DNA from: JALOLG01 sp963722415
Lineage (GTDB): Bacteria > Actinomycetota > Acidimicrobiia > Acidimicrobiales > Ilumatobacteraceae
Assembly (NCBI GenBank): GCA_963722415.1
Contig: CAVRNI010000041.1
Location: forward strand, 12,405-76,404
Reading direction: 5' to 3'
DNA length: 64,000 nucleotides
Part shown: in pieces, positions 1 to 9,255 of the stretch
How positions within the stretch are numbered: position 1 is the first letter of the stretch
How the letters are laid out: every line of letters begins with the position of its first letter
Notes under the pieces: model-generated
Told to the model about the DNA's origin: nothing
Database searches by the model: none
The model's input: only the letters and a program-made list of their open reading frames with translations
Position numbers and translations under genes: made by a program

Positions 1-410
1 TCGACGAGTGTGAGGAACCGTCGCCAATCGACGTCGATGCCGACCGTCGAAAGCCGGTAACCGGGCGCCAGAAACTGCACCGCGTTGTCGCAGCCAGCTT
101 CGTGCAGCACCCTGCGAAGGGCGGCAATGCGAACCTGAAGGGTCCGTCGCCCGTTCTCCGGCGGCAAGTCAGGCCACAGTTCCTCGATCAGCAGGTCGGC
201 CGGCACGACCTGATCGGCTCGAAGTGCGAGCAACGCCAACAGGGCCCGCTCCTTACGCGCCGACGGTGTGATCTCCCCGTCCCCGGCGAAGAGTTGCACG
301 GGCCCCAGCAGTCGAAGCGCCAATGTGGCCACCGACTTTGCACAGTACACACGATGTCCGTGAGCGTCGCGTGAGCTCCACGTCGCGCGGTGATGAGCGG
401 ATTGGCGCAT
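1..410 (-). CDS. SARP/AfsR-type transcriptional regulator, N-terminal part (runs off window)
   Basis: The frame is read on the minus strand from an ATG at 410 and leaves the window at position 1, so about 136 codons are visible. A GGAGG sits five bases upstream of the ATG, which fixes the start. After a basic leader of about 27 residues comes a winged-helix domain of the OmpR/SARP type: LRLLGPVQLFAGDGEI, then SARKERALLALLAL, then a recognition-helix stretch with RTLQVRIAALRRVL and a closing APGYRLS strand. In this family a BTAD domain and often an ATPase follow; these would lie outside the window. Such proteins activate secondary-metabolite or stress operons. The target is unknown. Its promoter side faces the small secreted-peptide gene at 421. 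Confidence 0.8.
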   Translation of the reverse strand, partial: MRQSAHHRATWSSRDAHGHRVYCAKSVATLALRLLGPVQLFAGDGEITPSARKERALLALLALRADQVVPADLLIEELWPDLPPENGRRTLQVRIAALRRVLHEAGCDNAVQFLAPGYRLSTVGIDVDWRRFLTLV

Positions 411-420
411 CGTCACCTCC

Positions 421-726
421 ATGATCCACCGCCCAGATCGCACGACGCCAACCCGGACCCCTGCCCGCAGAGCTGACCGCCTCGTCCTCGTCGGCGCTAT
501 GACTGTCGTCTGCGTCATCAGCGGCGCCTTCAGCGACTCAGCGACGGCGGCGCCTCAACGTGCCACGGCCGACGTGGGGGCAGTCGCTGCTCCCTCACCC
601 TCCGACACGATCCTGGGCTGGATCCTCGGCGCCGAATTTCCCGACCTCAGCGCCTTCCCGGAAACCTGGGCCTCCACAGCCTTTCCCAACCGCTGCATCA
701 CCATCTCACCACTACCCTGCCCCTGA
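421..726 (+). CDS. Small secreted protein of unknown function
   Basis: I do not recognise this 101-residue protein. It has a basic N-terminus, a hydrophobic stretch (LVLVGAMTVVCVISGAF) and an Ala-rich cleavage-like site near residue 44, consistent with export. The mature part is short, acidic to neutral, and ends with two cysteines in RCITISPLPCP. It is divergent from the SARP gene with only ten bases between start codons and lacks a clear ribosome binding site. An alternative start is the ATG at 499, which would leave just the hydrophobic segment and mature peptide. The small size beside a regulator suggests a secreted peptide, but that is inference. Confidence 0.45.
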   Translation: MIHRPDRTTPTRTPARRADRLVLVGAMTVVCVISGAFSDSATAAPQRATADVGAVAAPSPSDTILGWILGAEFPDLSAFPETWASTAFPNRCITISPLPCP

Positions 727-1253
727 CTTCCGACGTCGCTCGTCGCGTTCGCCGACCACCGCGTCAGTGCTCTGTGCAGACGTACGATCCGCGACACCAT
801 GCCGGTAAATCCGAGCATGTCCGGGAAGCGCCGTAGGTGACGCTCGCGCCAGCAAGCGTCTTCAGGTGGTGCCTGCGTGTTGCGCGACCGATCGACGGAT
901 CCGGCGCGACCTCCGAGGGTCGTGCTGGACTGTCGACGACGCCGACCGGATCGCCGGCTTTCTGGATCGAGAGCCGGCTACGCGGACTGAACGCGGCCCG
1001 CATGGCGGTGTCCGCTAACGACGGGGATAACGACGAGCGGCCGCGTCCTCGACCGCCGGCTCGATGGCGGCACCACCGAACGTCCGGCGTCGTCGTTCGG
1101 TCACCGGCACGGTCTTGCCGCGGGATGCCGAACGGCAGTTCGGTGCTGGTCGGACGGCGGTGGAGATAAATTCTTGTCCGGGCGTGCATAAATCCGGGTC
1201 GCTCATGCGTGTGTGTTGATATGGGGACTAGTGGGCTGTTCGAGGTGGCGGTG
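727..1253. other. Gene-poor stretch with a kelch-gene remnant
   Basis: No intact gene is supported here. Around 980-1070 on the plus strand the frame encodes NAARMAVSANDGDN, which resembles NALAVEVSEKDGE encoded at 3303-3340, near the 3' end of the kelch gene downstream. This looks like the tail of an older copy of that gene. The rest shows no consistent codon bias in any frame. Confidence 0.4.
989..1060 (+). repeat. Imperfect direct repeat, copy 1
   Basis: This segment aligns without gaps to 3303-3374 (offset 2,314 bases). The last 23 bases (1038-1060) are identical to 3352-3374, and the block GACGGGG also matches. The two copies flank the sigma/kelch locus, which suggests a past duplication of the kelch 3' end. 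Confidence 0.55.
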
Positions 1254-1753
1254 ATGTCGATCGAGCCGATGTCGTTGACGTCGGGGTTCGAGGACGTGTA
1301 TCGCCGCGAGTATCCCGGTCTGGTGGCGGTGGCGACGGCGCTCACCGGTGATGTCCGCGACGGCGAGGACGCCGTGCAGGACACGATGGTGCGAGCGTTC
1401 GTGCGTTGGGATCACGTCGGTCAACTGGAGCGACCGGGGGCGTGGTGTCATCGGGTGTTGCTGAATGCGTGTCGGTCGCGATGGCGGCGGCGGCGCACCG
1501 AGGCAGCGGTTCTGGTCGCGGTGCGCGTCGCGAGGAACGGTCGGTGGCGGAGCCGTCAGCGGATGTCATGGTGTTCTGGGCGCTGGTGCGCGAGTTGCCC
1601 TCGCGACCGCGGTTGTCGGTGACGTTGCACTTCGCGGGTGAGCGCACGATGGCCGAGATCGCTTCGATCCTGGATGTGCCGGAAGGAACCGTGCGGTCCG
1701 ACATCGCCCGCGCCCGAGTCGTGATCACCAAAGCACTGAGGAGCCAACCATGA
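1254..1753 (+). pseudogene. ECF sigma factor, SigE-like, frameshifted
   Basis: Sigma region 2 is read from the ATG at 1254 (GAGG nine bases upstream): FEDVYRREYPGLVAVATALTG, the DAVQDTMVRAFVRW block, and the RPGAWCHRVLLNACRSRWRR helix. Region 4 is read one frame over from about 1510: LPSRPRLSVTLHFAGERTMA and EIASILDVPEGTVRSDIARA, ending QP at 1753. The break lies in the region 2-4 linker and needs one base added or two removed. Length after repair is about 166 residues, normal for SigE-like ECF factors. The stop overlaps the start of the membrane-kelch gene at 1750 (ATGA), so the two form a sigma/anti-sigma pair. Whether it is a true pseudogene or a sequence error cannot be told here. Confidence 0.7.
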
Positions 1754-3249
1754 GCACCGAGATCCCTGGGCTGCCGGAGTCGGAGCTGGACGGTGATGAC
1801 GATGCGGTGTTCGACGAACTTGCGCGTCGCGCCGGGGCGGCGCTGCGGCGCCCGGCCCCCGAGGACGGTGTACGCGCCATCGCCGACCGGCATCGACGCC
1901 AGCAAGCGCTCAAAGCGATCGTGGTCGGCGGGGTCGCGGTGGCGGCACTGATCGGCGCGCTGGTCGCTCGTCGCCAAATCGCGACGACCCCGACAGCCTG
2001 ACCCCGGTCGATTCGTCACCCGCCACGATCCCAGCGACCACGACCCCGGCGCCGAGCGACCGCACGGTCCGGTCGTTTCGTCGCCCGCCACGATGCCAGC
2101 CACCACGACGCCCAGCGCCATCGACGACGCCCCGGTGACGACGCCGACGCGACCGGTCAAACGCAGCTGTTCACCGAGGTTGCGCCCGACACGATGGTGA
2201 CACTCCCACTGGCGCCCTCGATGCGCCACAGTGGCCGTCCGCGGTGTGGTCCGGAACCGAGATGATCGTGTGGGGAGTAACACCCGACGCGGTCGGCGCG
2301 GCGTTCAATCCGGCGACGGGCACGTGGCGGGTCACTGCTCCGGCACCCATCGACGGTCGATGTGGCCGGCCGCCGTTTGGACGGGTACGAGATGATCGCG
2401 TGGGGCGGCAATCCTTCGGCGGCACGGGACGCAGACGGCGCCGCCTACAACCCCGCCACCGACACGTGGCGACAACTGCCCGATGCCCCGCTCGGTCCGG
2501 GCAGCCCGCGACCCGGTGTGGACAGGCGACGAGGTCGTCATCATCGGCGCGTACCACGTCGGCGAAACACCGCACCGACGCCAGTTCCGATGCACCACGG
2601 CCGTCGCGGCATACAACCCGGCAACGGACCAATGGCGCCCGCTCGCTGATTACCCGGTGAGAGCCGAGGCAGGCGGTTTGGACCGGAACGACGATCCTCA
2701 CCGACGGCCTCGTGCTACGACCTGGAGTACCGAAGCATGGAACATCCGATGACGACGCCTCCTACACCGCTCTTGTCGGGCTCCCCGATCGCGATGGCGT
2801 GGCGCGGACGGTCCTCGCGTTGCCGTCCGAGAACGGCGCGCCCGTCGCCGTGCTTGACAGCGACGGCAACTCGATCGGGAGCCTCCCGGGCATTCCCGCC
2901 GACCGCGGCACATTCGGTGACCGTCTCTCAGCAATCGGAGTATGGGCAGGAGAGGAAGCACTGTTCTGGATACACAGCGGTGACTCGTCTTCGTCACGGA
3001 GACCCGCTCGAAGGGTGGGCACTGAACCCCGCGACCAAGACCTGGCGACCACTTCCCGGTAACGACCTGATACCGACCCAATCGGGTAACGCACATGCGT
3101 TGGTGGCCGCCGGTGACGTGGTGCTCGCGTGGGGAGCCACATCTTCCAAGGCATCGCGTACCGCGCACCAACGAGCGCGACCGGTTGATCGGCGATTCCA
3201 CACGAAGGCGCCCGAACCACCAGAGCGCAGGGTCCGGGACTGCGACTAG
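1750..3249 (+). pseudogene. Membrane-anchored kelch-repeat protein, anti-sigma position, multiply frameshifted
   Basis: The first 83 codons give an acidic cytoplasmic N-terminus, a basic stretch, and one membrane helix (AIVVGGVAVAALIGALVA). A Thr/Pro/Asp-rich linker follows in shifted frames (2000-2160). Kelch or galactose-oxidase-like blades then appear in alternating frames: WSGTEMIVWG at 2244, YNPATDTWRQLPDAP near 2450, AYNPATDQWRPLADYP near 2620, ALNPATKTWRPLPGND near 3020. At least five changes of frame are needed, in both directions, unlike the single-base breaks elsewhere in this window. I read it as one decayed gene for a single-pass protein with an extracytoplasmic beta-propeller, partner of the ECF factor upstream. 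Confidence 0.65.
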
Positions 3250-3828
3250 CACCAGCACCGATTGCCCGTGATGGGCGCCGGGGCGCCAGCCTGCACGTGT
3301 ACGAATGCCCTCGCGGTCGAGGTGTCCGAGAAAGACGGGGAATAGCCTGGCCGGCCGCGTCCTCGACCGCCGGCACTCGGCGGCGGTACCGAACTCCGCT
3401 GGGAACCGTTCGGTGCGAGGCCTGCGTCACGCTCGCTGGCTCCGGCTCGTCGTGTGAGCGAAGCAGCAACTCGCTGGACGTCGTGACGACCACCACGCCG
3501 AACGCCGAGTAGGGACGCGTCGAGTCGCGCTGCGGATCGCATGCAAACAGAGCGATGGCAGCGTCGACGTCCGGCTGGGCAGCGTCGTTCTGGCGCGCCT
3601 CGTTGGGGCCCAAGTGGGACGCGCAGGAGGCCCTGGACGAGGTGATTACCGCTGCGGCTATCGCTGGTCCTGCGGGTGTGGGCGAGATGCGGGATCGACG
3701 CCCGTTGTAACCTGTCGGCCCGTCGCGCAGACGCGTTTGTGCACTCGGTCGGGCACGAGGCGTCGACGACATACTGCTCCGCTGCCGTCGCCCGTCGCTC
3801 ATCCGCGGGACCTCGCCGCGGGACGAGG
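3250..3828. other. Gene-poor stretch between the kelch remnant and the LAL regulator
   Basis: It starts with the second copy of the 72-base repeat (3303-3374). A 51-codon open frame at 3555-3710 (ATGGCAGCG to TTGTAA) has plausible composition, with KWDAQEALDEVITAAAIAG, and may be the 3' end of a lost gene. It has no ribosome binding site. Nothing else is supported. Confidence 0.3.
3303..3374 (+). repeat. Imperfect direct repeat, copy 2
   Basis: Partner of 989-1060. The 23 bases at 3352-3374 are identical to 1038-1060. Read in frame, the first half encodes NALAVEVSEKDGE, similar to the peptide encoded by copy 1. Confidence 0.55.
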
Positions 3829-6679
3829 TCATCTCCTGGGGGCGTCGAGGAGTCCCAGGCGCCGAGCCTCGTATTGGATGAGCGCTGCGCCGGTTCGGTC
3901 GGCGATTGCCAGCGCCTCATGGACGAGGTCCTTGGTGGCGTCTCGGGATTCACCGAGATGCTGGCGGGCGACGGCGAGTCGGAGCAGTTCGCGGCCGAGG
4001 AAGAGCGGGGTCTTGCGTTCGCGGCTGGCGGTGACGGCCTGCTCGGCGAGCTGTCGTGCGCGATGGTGGTCACCGGTGACGAGCGCCATCTGGGCGAGGA
4101 CGAGGTCGACGGTGGAGACGACGGTCGACGGGAGGGCGGCGATTCGTCCGGTGAACGGGTGCAGCTGCGCGGCGATCGCCGCGGCGGCCGTCTGGTGGCC
4201 CAGGATGTCCGCGGTCTCGGCGAGCGAGGTCATGTCGGTGAGCCAGAGCTGGTTGCGGCGGACCTCGCGGAAGCCGTTGCTCAAGAAGGCGGTGAGGATC
4301 GAGCGCGCTTCGTCGAGCTGGCCGGCGAAGGCGTGGGCGGCGGCGAGGACTGTCCGGTACGACGCGCCGAAGGCGGGATGGCCGGTGCCGGGTTCGATCA
4401 GCGGGATGAGCTCCCCGAGTCGAGCCTGCTGGCCGCGGATGACGATCAATGCCGGTCCGTACCACAAGGAGGTGTCGAACCCGGACGATTCGAGATCGAG
4501 CACTTCGTTCGCTGTCTCCTCGGCCCCAGCGAGGTCGCCGGCGAGCAGCAGTTGCGACGACCGGTAGAGCATGAACAGGGCGACATAGATCGGTGCCGGT
4601 TCGCCACCGAGGAACGAACGGGCGGCCGACATCGCTCGGTCAGCCGACGCCAAGTCGCCCTCCTCGCGGTACGTCCATGCCCGCTGGACGAAACCGTGAA
4701 GGACGAACGGTGTGTGGCCGGTTCGCCGGCCGAGGGTGATCAACCGGTTGGCTGTCGGATGCCCGGCGTCGGCGTTGCCGGGGGTCTTGCCGGCGAGGCG
4801 GTAGGACAGCAGGACGTGACCGAGTGTGTCTGGATCGCCGAGCTCCTCGGCGATGGTCAGTGCTTCGCGCAAGACCTCGAGCGCTCGGTCAGGATCGGTG
4901 AACGTGACGTACTCCGACAGGGCGGCGAGCGTCCGGGCCCGGAGCGCGCTGGGTTCGCGACCAAGTGCCTGGAGGGCCTCTTCGACGATGACGACAAAAT
5001 CGGGATCGGCGCCGTAGACGGGCACACCGCCGTAGCGCATCATCGCCAGTGCGACCTCGGCGAGCGCCCCCGGATTGTCGGCGTTGCGGGCCATGGTCGC
5101 GGCGCGCAGCAACAGCTCACGGGACTGCGGGTCGCCGATGCCGTTGAGGACCTCGCCGAGTTTGGTGGTGAGCGTGAGGACGAGGTCCGGTCGCGGTTCC
5201 TCGATCACCGCCGCGACCTGGAGCGCCCGGCGATAGTGCGTCGCCGCCTCTCCCAGCCCCAGCGAGCGCTCGGCGCGGGCCGCGGCCAGCATTGCGTAGT
5301 CCACAGCCTGGGGCGCGTTGCCCAGTGGCGCGGCGATCGAAGCGTGGCGGGCGAGTTCCGGCAGCACTTCTTCGTCGGCCGGCAACCGCGCCGCGAGGGT
5401 GGCGGCGACGTCGCGGTGGATCCTCAAGCGTGCGCTGCGGGAGAAGGCTGTCGTAGCGGGCTCGCCGGAACAGCGCGTGGGTGAACGCAAACTCCCCCGG
5501 TCGACCCGGCACGGAGTGGACGAGACCGGCTGCCGAGATGCGCTCGAGGCTCGCCAGGGCGGCCTCCACATCGCAGCCCACGGTGCGAGCGACGACGTCG
5601 AGGTCGAACTCGGTGCCCACGACGGAGGCGACATCGACGACGGGGAGGTCGGCTTCCGTCAGGAGCGCATACCGCCGGGCGAGCATGGCGTGCAGCGACG
5701 CGGGGTTGTCGCGACGGCTGCGGGCGACCTCGACGACGAGGAGCGGGTTGCCGCCGGTCTCGTTGGTCACCGTCGTGGAGTCGGCGGTGGACCCGAGCCG
5801 GGCGAGGAGGTCGGCGACCTCGGCGGCCGGCAGACCGCCGAGGTCGATGTTGTCGACCGCCGGCATACGGGCGAGGTCGCCGAGCAGCACCCGGAGCTCG
5901 TCATCGACATCAGGTGCAGTGTCGCGGGTGGTGATCAGCGTCAGGATCGGGGCGTGTGTCGACGAGCGGGCGATGTGACGCACCGTCGCGCGTGTCGTTG
6001 CGGTGGCGAAGTGGAGATCCTCGACGACGAGCACGAGGGGAGCTTCGTCGGCGGCTCGCCGGAAGTAGCGACCGACAGCGGCCGCGATCGTCGCCTGCCC
6101 CGACACCGCGTCGAGCTCGGCGGGCGTCGCGACAACTCCGACCTCTCGCGCAAGGCGAGGGACGATCCGGGCAAGGACGGCGGCGTCAGTGCCGGCACGG
6201 CGTCGAATGGACACGTCCGAAAGCCCTGTCAAGTCATCAGTGATGGCCTGGACGAACGGTTGAAACGGCGCCTCGGCATCCTCGAAGCACATTCCGAGCA
6301 TGACGTGGCCTCCGGCCTGGTCGACCTCGGCCGAGAACTCGGCGGCCAGCCGGCTCTTGCCGATCCCGGCTTCACCGGCGATGACCGCGACGCGCGACGG
6401 TCCGGTGAGACACTCCCTCCACAGCTCCCCCAACCGTCGACGCTCGCGGACACGACCGACGAAGCCCGCCGGCTCGACGAGCAACTCGAGCACGGCGGGA
6501 AGTCGCTTGTTGCGATCGCGTGCCTGCTCGCGCGCCGCGATCTCAGCGAGCTCGCGGCGATTCGTCGCCTCGAGCTTGCGCAGCAGTGCTGCGACGTGCG
6601 ACTCGACGGTCCGCTCGGAGACGAACAGACGCGCCGCGATCTCGGCGTTCGTGAGCCGTTCAGCCAGCGCCGCGAGCAC
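3829..6679 (-). CDS. Large ATPase regulator with an N-terminal LuxR-type HTH (LAL-like), one frameshift
   Basis: About 950 residues after repair. The protein opens with a LuxR-type HTH (LTNAEIAARLFVSERTVESH), then an AAA/STAND ATPase with Walker A AGEAGIGKS and Walker B VLVVEDLHF, then a long TPR-rich half ending RRLGLLDAPRR. The frame breaks near 5440; dropping one T in CTTCTC restores YDSLSRSARLRIHRDVA. The first start is GTG 6679, yet the upstream in-frame codons before a stop encode SPQLTRRETDV, the usual first HTH helix, so the true N-terminus is probably also disturbed. Most LAL proteins carry the HTH at the C-terminus; here it is N-terminal. It is divergent from the SnoaL-P450-OsmC-monooxygenase genes and is their likely regulator. 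Confidence 0.8.
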
Positions 6680-6754
6680 GTCCGTCTCACGTCGGGTCAG
6701 CTGCGGGCTGGATCCGCCTCGCGCGTCGGCGGAATTTCCGTACTGAGCACGGAT

Positions 6755-6783
6755 GCTTGACCTGACCGTGAGTCGTCACTATA
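6755..6783 (+). promoter_or_regulatory. Sigma-70-type promoter for the P450/OsmC operon
   Basis: TTGACC at 6755-6760 and TATATA at 6778-6783 are separated by 17 bases, a near-consensus housekeeping promoter in GC-rich DNA. Transcription would start near 6790, reading into the SnoaL-P450 genes. It makes start codons upstream of about 6790 unlikely for the SnoaL gene. Confidence 0.6.
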
Positions 6784-6883
6784 GACCGCGCCAGTCTCGG
6801 CTCCGTTGCGCATCGGAGCCGCCGTCGAAGACGCTCGAGCGACACACCACCCAACCCGAACTCGAGAGGGAGAACGATCCTCG

Positions 6884-7377
6884 TTGACACACGAAGACAG
6901 CGCTGCCGTGAGCCCGCACTTGCGAGCCTCGACATCAGCGAGGACCGAGCGGCACCGGCGGAATCGGCGTGGACGGGACGAGAAGCTCCGACGGGTACGC
7001 CGACACGTGCCGACGCCGTTGTCGAGGCGGTCGCCCGACGCGACTTCGGCTGCCTGGCCGCTGCGCTGCACGACGACGTTCATCTGCTCGCGCTGTTGCC
7101 CGGCGGCGTCAGGGAGTGGCACGGGCGTGCCGGCGTGAATGCGGCCTTCACCGGCTGGTTCGACGGCTTCGACGAGTACGAGCTGGTGGACGCCGAGATC
7201 TGTGAGGTGGGACCTCGGCTGCACCTCTCCTGGCGCCTGCGTGTGCGCACCGCAAGGATCGCGGATCGCTCGCTGCTCGTCGAGCAGCACGTCTACGCCG
7301 ACGTCGACGCTGACGGCCAGATCTCCCGGCTCTCCTTGCTCTGCTCGGGCTTCTGGCGGGAGCGCGCCCGTGGCTGA
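6884..7377 (+). CDS. SnoaL/NTF2-like protein, start unresolved
   Basis: The supported part (frame of 6961-7377) encodes a small cone-shaped-fold protein: RADAVVEAVARRDFGCLAAA, WHGRAGVNAAFTGWFDGFDE, then paired strands ending LCSGFWRERARG. SnoaL-like proteins act as small cyclases, isomerases or hydrolases, often with monooxygenases. No in-frame ATG/GTG/TTG exists between the promoter at 6755-6783 and 7096. A TTG at 6884 preceded by GAGAGGGAG lies in the neighbouring frame, so I suspect a one-base error near 6920-6960. The stop overlaps the P450 start by eight bases (GTGGCTGA), so the two are translationally coupled. Confidence 0.55.
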
Positions 7378-8617
7378 CGCGTCGATCGCCTGGGGAGGCT
7401 GGGAGCCCGCTGTCCGAGACGATCCGTTCCCGCTGTTCGCCGACATGCAGGCCGAGGGCCCTGCGCATCAGGTGCGGCTGGCCGATGGGCACGAGGCCTG
7501 GCTCGTCGTCGGCCACGATGCGGCGCGCCAAGCGCTCGGCGACGCTCGGCTGTCGAAGGACATGATCGCCGCGCTCGCCGGCGATCGCGACGTCGTCGCG
7601 GAGGGCCTTCCCGGTCCTGCGTTCTCGCGACACATGCTGAACGTCGACCCGCCTGATCACACACGCCTGCGGAAGCTGGTCGCACCGGCGTTCATGCCGT
7701 CGCGAATGGCTGCACTGGAACCGTCGATCCAGCGCACCGCCGACGAACTGCTGTCTCGGCTCGAGGCGGAGGGACCCGACGCCGTCATCGACCTGGTGGC
7801 CGGCTTCGCCCACCCGCTGCCGTTCAGTGTGATCAGCGAACTGCTCGGCGTCCCTGCGGTGGATCGGAGCATGTTGCATGAATGGTTCCGGACGCTCCTG
7901 GCGCCGTGGGCCGGGGAGCCGCCCCCTGAGGCGGTTGCTGCGTCGGACGGCATCGTCGGGTACTTGGAGGATCTCGTCGACGCCAAACGTCGCGCCCCTG
8001 GCGACGATCTGGTGAGCGTCTTGCTTTCGGCAAGCGACGACGGCGACCGGCTGTCACAACAGGAGTTGCTCTCCAGTCTCTTCCAGCTGATCGTCGCCGG
8101 CCAGGACACGACCACGAGCCTGATCGGCAACGGCGTCGTTGACCTGCTCGACCACCCGGATCAACTTCGCCTGCTCCAAGCCGACCTGCGCAGGGTCCCT
8201 GAAGCCGTCGAGGAGCTGATGCGCTTCACCGCACCCGTTCCCCACGCGACGTTTCGGATGACGTCGGAGCCGGTCACCGTCGATGGGTTCGAGATCCCGG
8301 CTCGGCGTCAGGTGCTCGTGTGCGTCGCAGCAGCGAACCGTGATCCCAGCGCGTTCCCCGATGCGGATCGCCTCGATCTCCGCCGGTCGAGACGACCCCA
8401 TCTCAGCTTCGGGCACGGCATCCACTTCTGCCTCGGCGCACCGCTGGCCCGGTTGGAGGCACGCGTCGCGTTTCGCACGCTGCTCGGCCGCTTCGCCCAA
8501 CTGCGGCTGGCCGTTCCCCGAGCAGACCTGGCGTGGACGCACGGCGACGGACTCGTCCTTCGCGGCCTCGCCTCGCTTCCCGTCATCCTCGGGCCCAGCA
8601 CCGCACTGGCGCACTGA
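7370..8617 (+). CDS. Cytochrome P450
   Basis: Soluble bacterial P450 of 415 residues, no membrane anchor. The start is the GTG at 7370 inside the 3' end of the SnoaL gene. Visible landmarks: the C-helix region near HMLNVDPPDHTRLRKLV, the I-helix oxygen-binding motif AGQDTTT, the K-helix EELMR, and the heme loop FGHGIHFCLGAPLAR with Cys354 as axial ligand. It would hydroxylate or epoxidise a small hydrophobic substrate using external ferredoxin and reductase; no such partners are nearby. Sequence style is close to the CYP105/107 group, but substrate cannot be inferred. It lies first of three downstream genes (P450, OsmC, monooxygenase), 40 bases before the OsmC start. Confidence 0.93.
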   Translation: MADASIAWGGWEPAVRDDPFPLFADMQAEGPAHQVRLADGHEAWLVVGHDAARQALGDARLSKDMIAALAGDRDVVAEGLPGPAFSRHMLNVDPPDHTRLRKLVAPAFMPSRMAALEPSIQRTADELLSRLEAEGPDAVIDLVAGFAHPLPFSVISELLGVPAVDRSMLHEWFRTLLAPWAGEPPPEAVAASDGIVGYLEDLVDAKRRAPGDDLVSVLLSASDDGDRLSQQELLSSLFQLIVAGQDTTTSLIGNGVVDLLDHPDQLRLLQADLRRVPEAVEELMRFTAPVPHATFRMTSEPVTVDGFEIPARRQVLVCVAAANRDPSAFPDADRLDLRRSRRPHLSFGHGIHFCLGAPLARLEARVAFRTLLGRFAQLRLAVPRADLAWTHGDGLVLRGLASLPVILGPSTALAH

Positions 8618-8657
8618 CCCTGTCCCGCCCTTCGGGACCCAACCAAAGGAGCACCAC

Positions 8658-9221
8658 ATGACCAACACCGAAGCACCCAGCGTCGAGAACGGCGTGAACG
8701 TGGAGGCACTCCTCGCCGCGCGCGAGGCCCTCACCGCCGCCCCCGAAGCCGCCCAGTTCCAGTGGCGGGCCCGCTGCGAGTGGGTCTACGGCACCCACGC
8801 GCGAACGACCATCGAGGACTTCTCGGGCCTGGGCGCCGAGCAGTCGCACCGCACCTCGTTCGCCGTCGACACCGACCATCCCGAGATCTTCGCGTCCGAG
8901 GACCACGGGATGACTCCCGTCGAGATGGTCCTCGCCGGTCTCGCCGGCTGCCTGACCGCCGGCGTCGCTGCCGTTGCGACCAATCGGAGCGTGAAGCTGC
9001 ACTCGGTCACGGCCACCCTCGAGGGTGACATGGACATCCAGGGCATCCTCGGGATCGACCCCGAGGTGCGCAACGGCTTCGATGGGATCACCGTCAGGTA
9101 CGAGATCGCGGCCGATGCCTCGCGAGCCGACATCGAGGCCATCGTCGCCCAGTCGCAGAAGCGTTCGGCCGTCTACGACATCGTCACCAACCCGACGAAC
9201 GTCGTCGTCCTCGTCGCCTGA
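8658..9221 (+). CDS. OsmC/Ohr family protein, copy 1
   Basis: 187-residue OsmC-fold protein. The ATG at 8658 has AAAGGAG seven bases upstream. Landmarks are an N-terminal NGVNVEALLAAREALT, a first Cys in RARCEWVYGTH, the central-helix segment EMVLAGLAGCLTAGVAAVA with the second Cys, and the end SQKRSAVYDIVTNPTNVVV. OsmC proteins are dimeric thiol peroxidases that reduce organic hydroperoxides or handle reactive thiols. Here the protein sits between a P450 and a flavin monooxygenase, and a second alignable copy at 38198 again precedes a monooxygenase. That constant pairing suggests a shared pathway rather than general stress defence; this is inference. Confidence 0.9.
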   Translation: MTNTEAPSVENGVNVEALLAAREALTAAPEAAQFQWRARCEWVYGTHARTTIEDFSGLGAEQSHRTSFAVDTDHPEIFASEDHGMTPVEMVLAGLAGCLTAGVAAVATNRSVKLHSVTATLEGDMDIQGILGIDPEVRNGFDGITVRYEIAADASRADIEAIVAQSQKRSAVYDIVTNPTNVVVLVA

Positions 9222-9255
9222 GAGGCGGCGCACGCTTCGCGTCCGAGTCGAAGTC

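Noticed and set aside
3676..6760. Long plus-strand open frames (602 and 480 codons)
   Set aside because: They lie antisense to the LAL regulator, have Arg/Gly-rich low-information sequence and no motif; they arise from codon bias at high GC.
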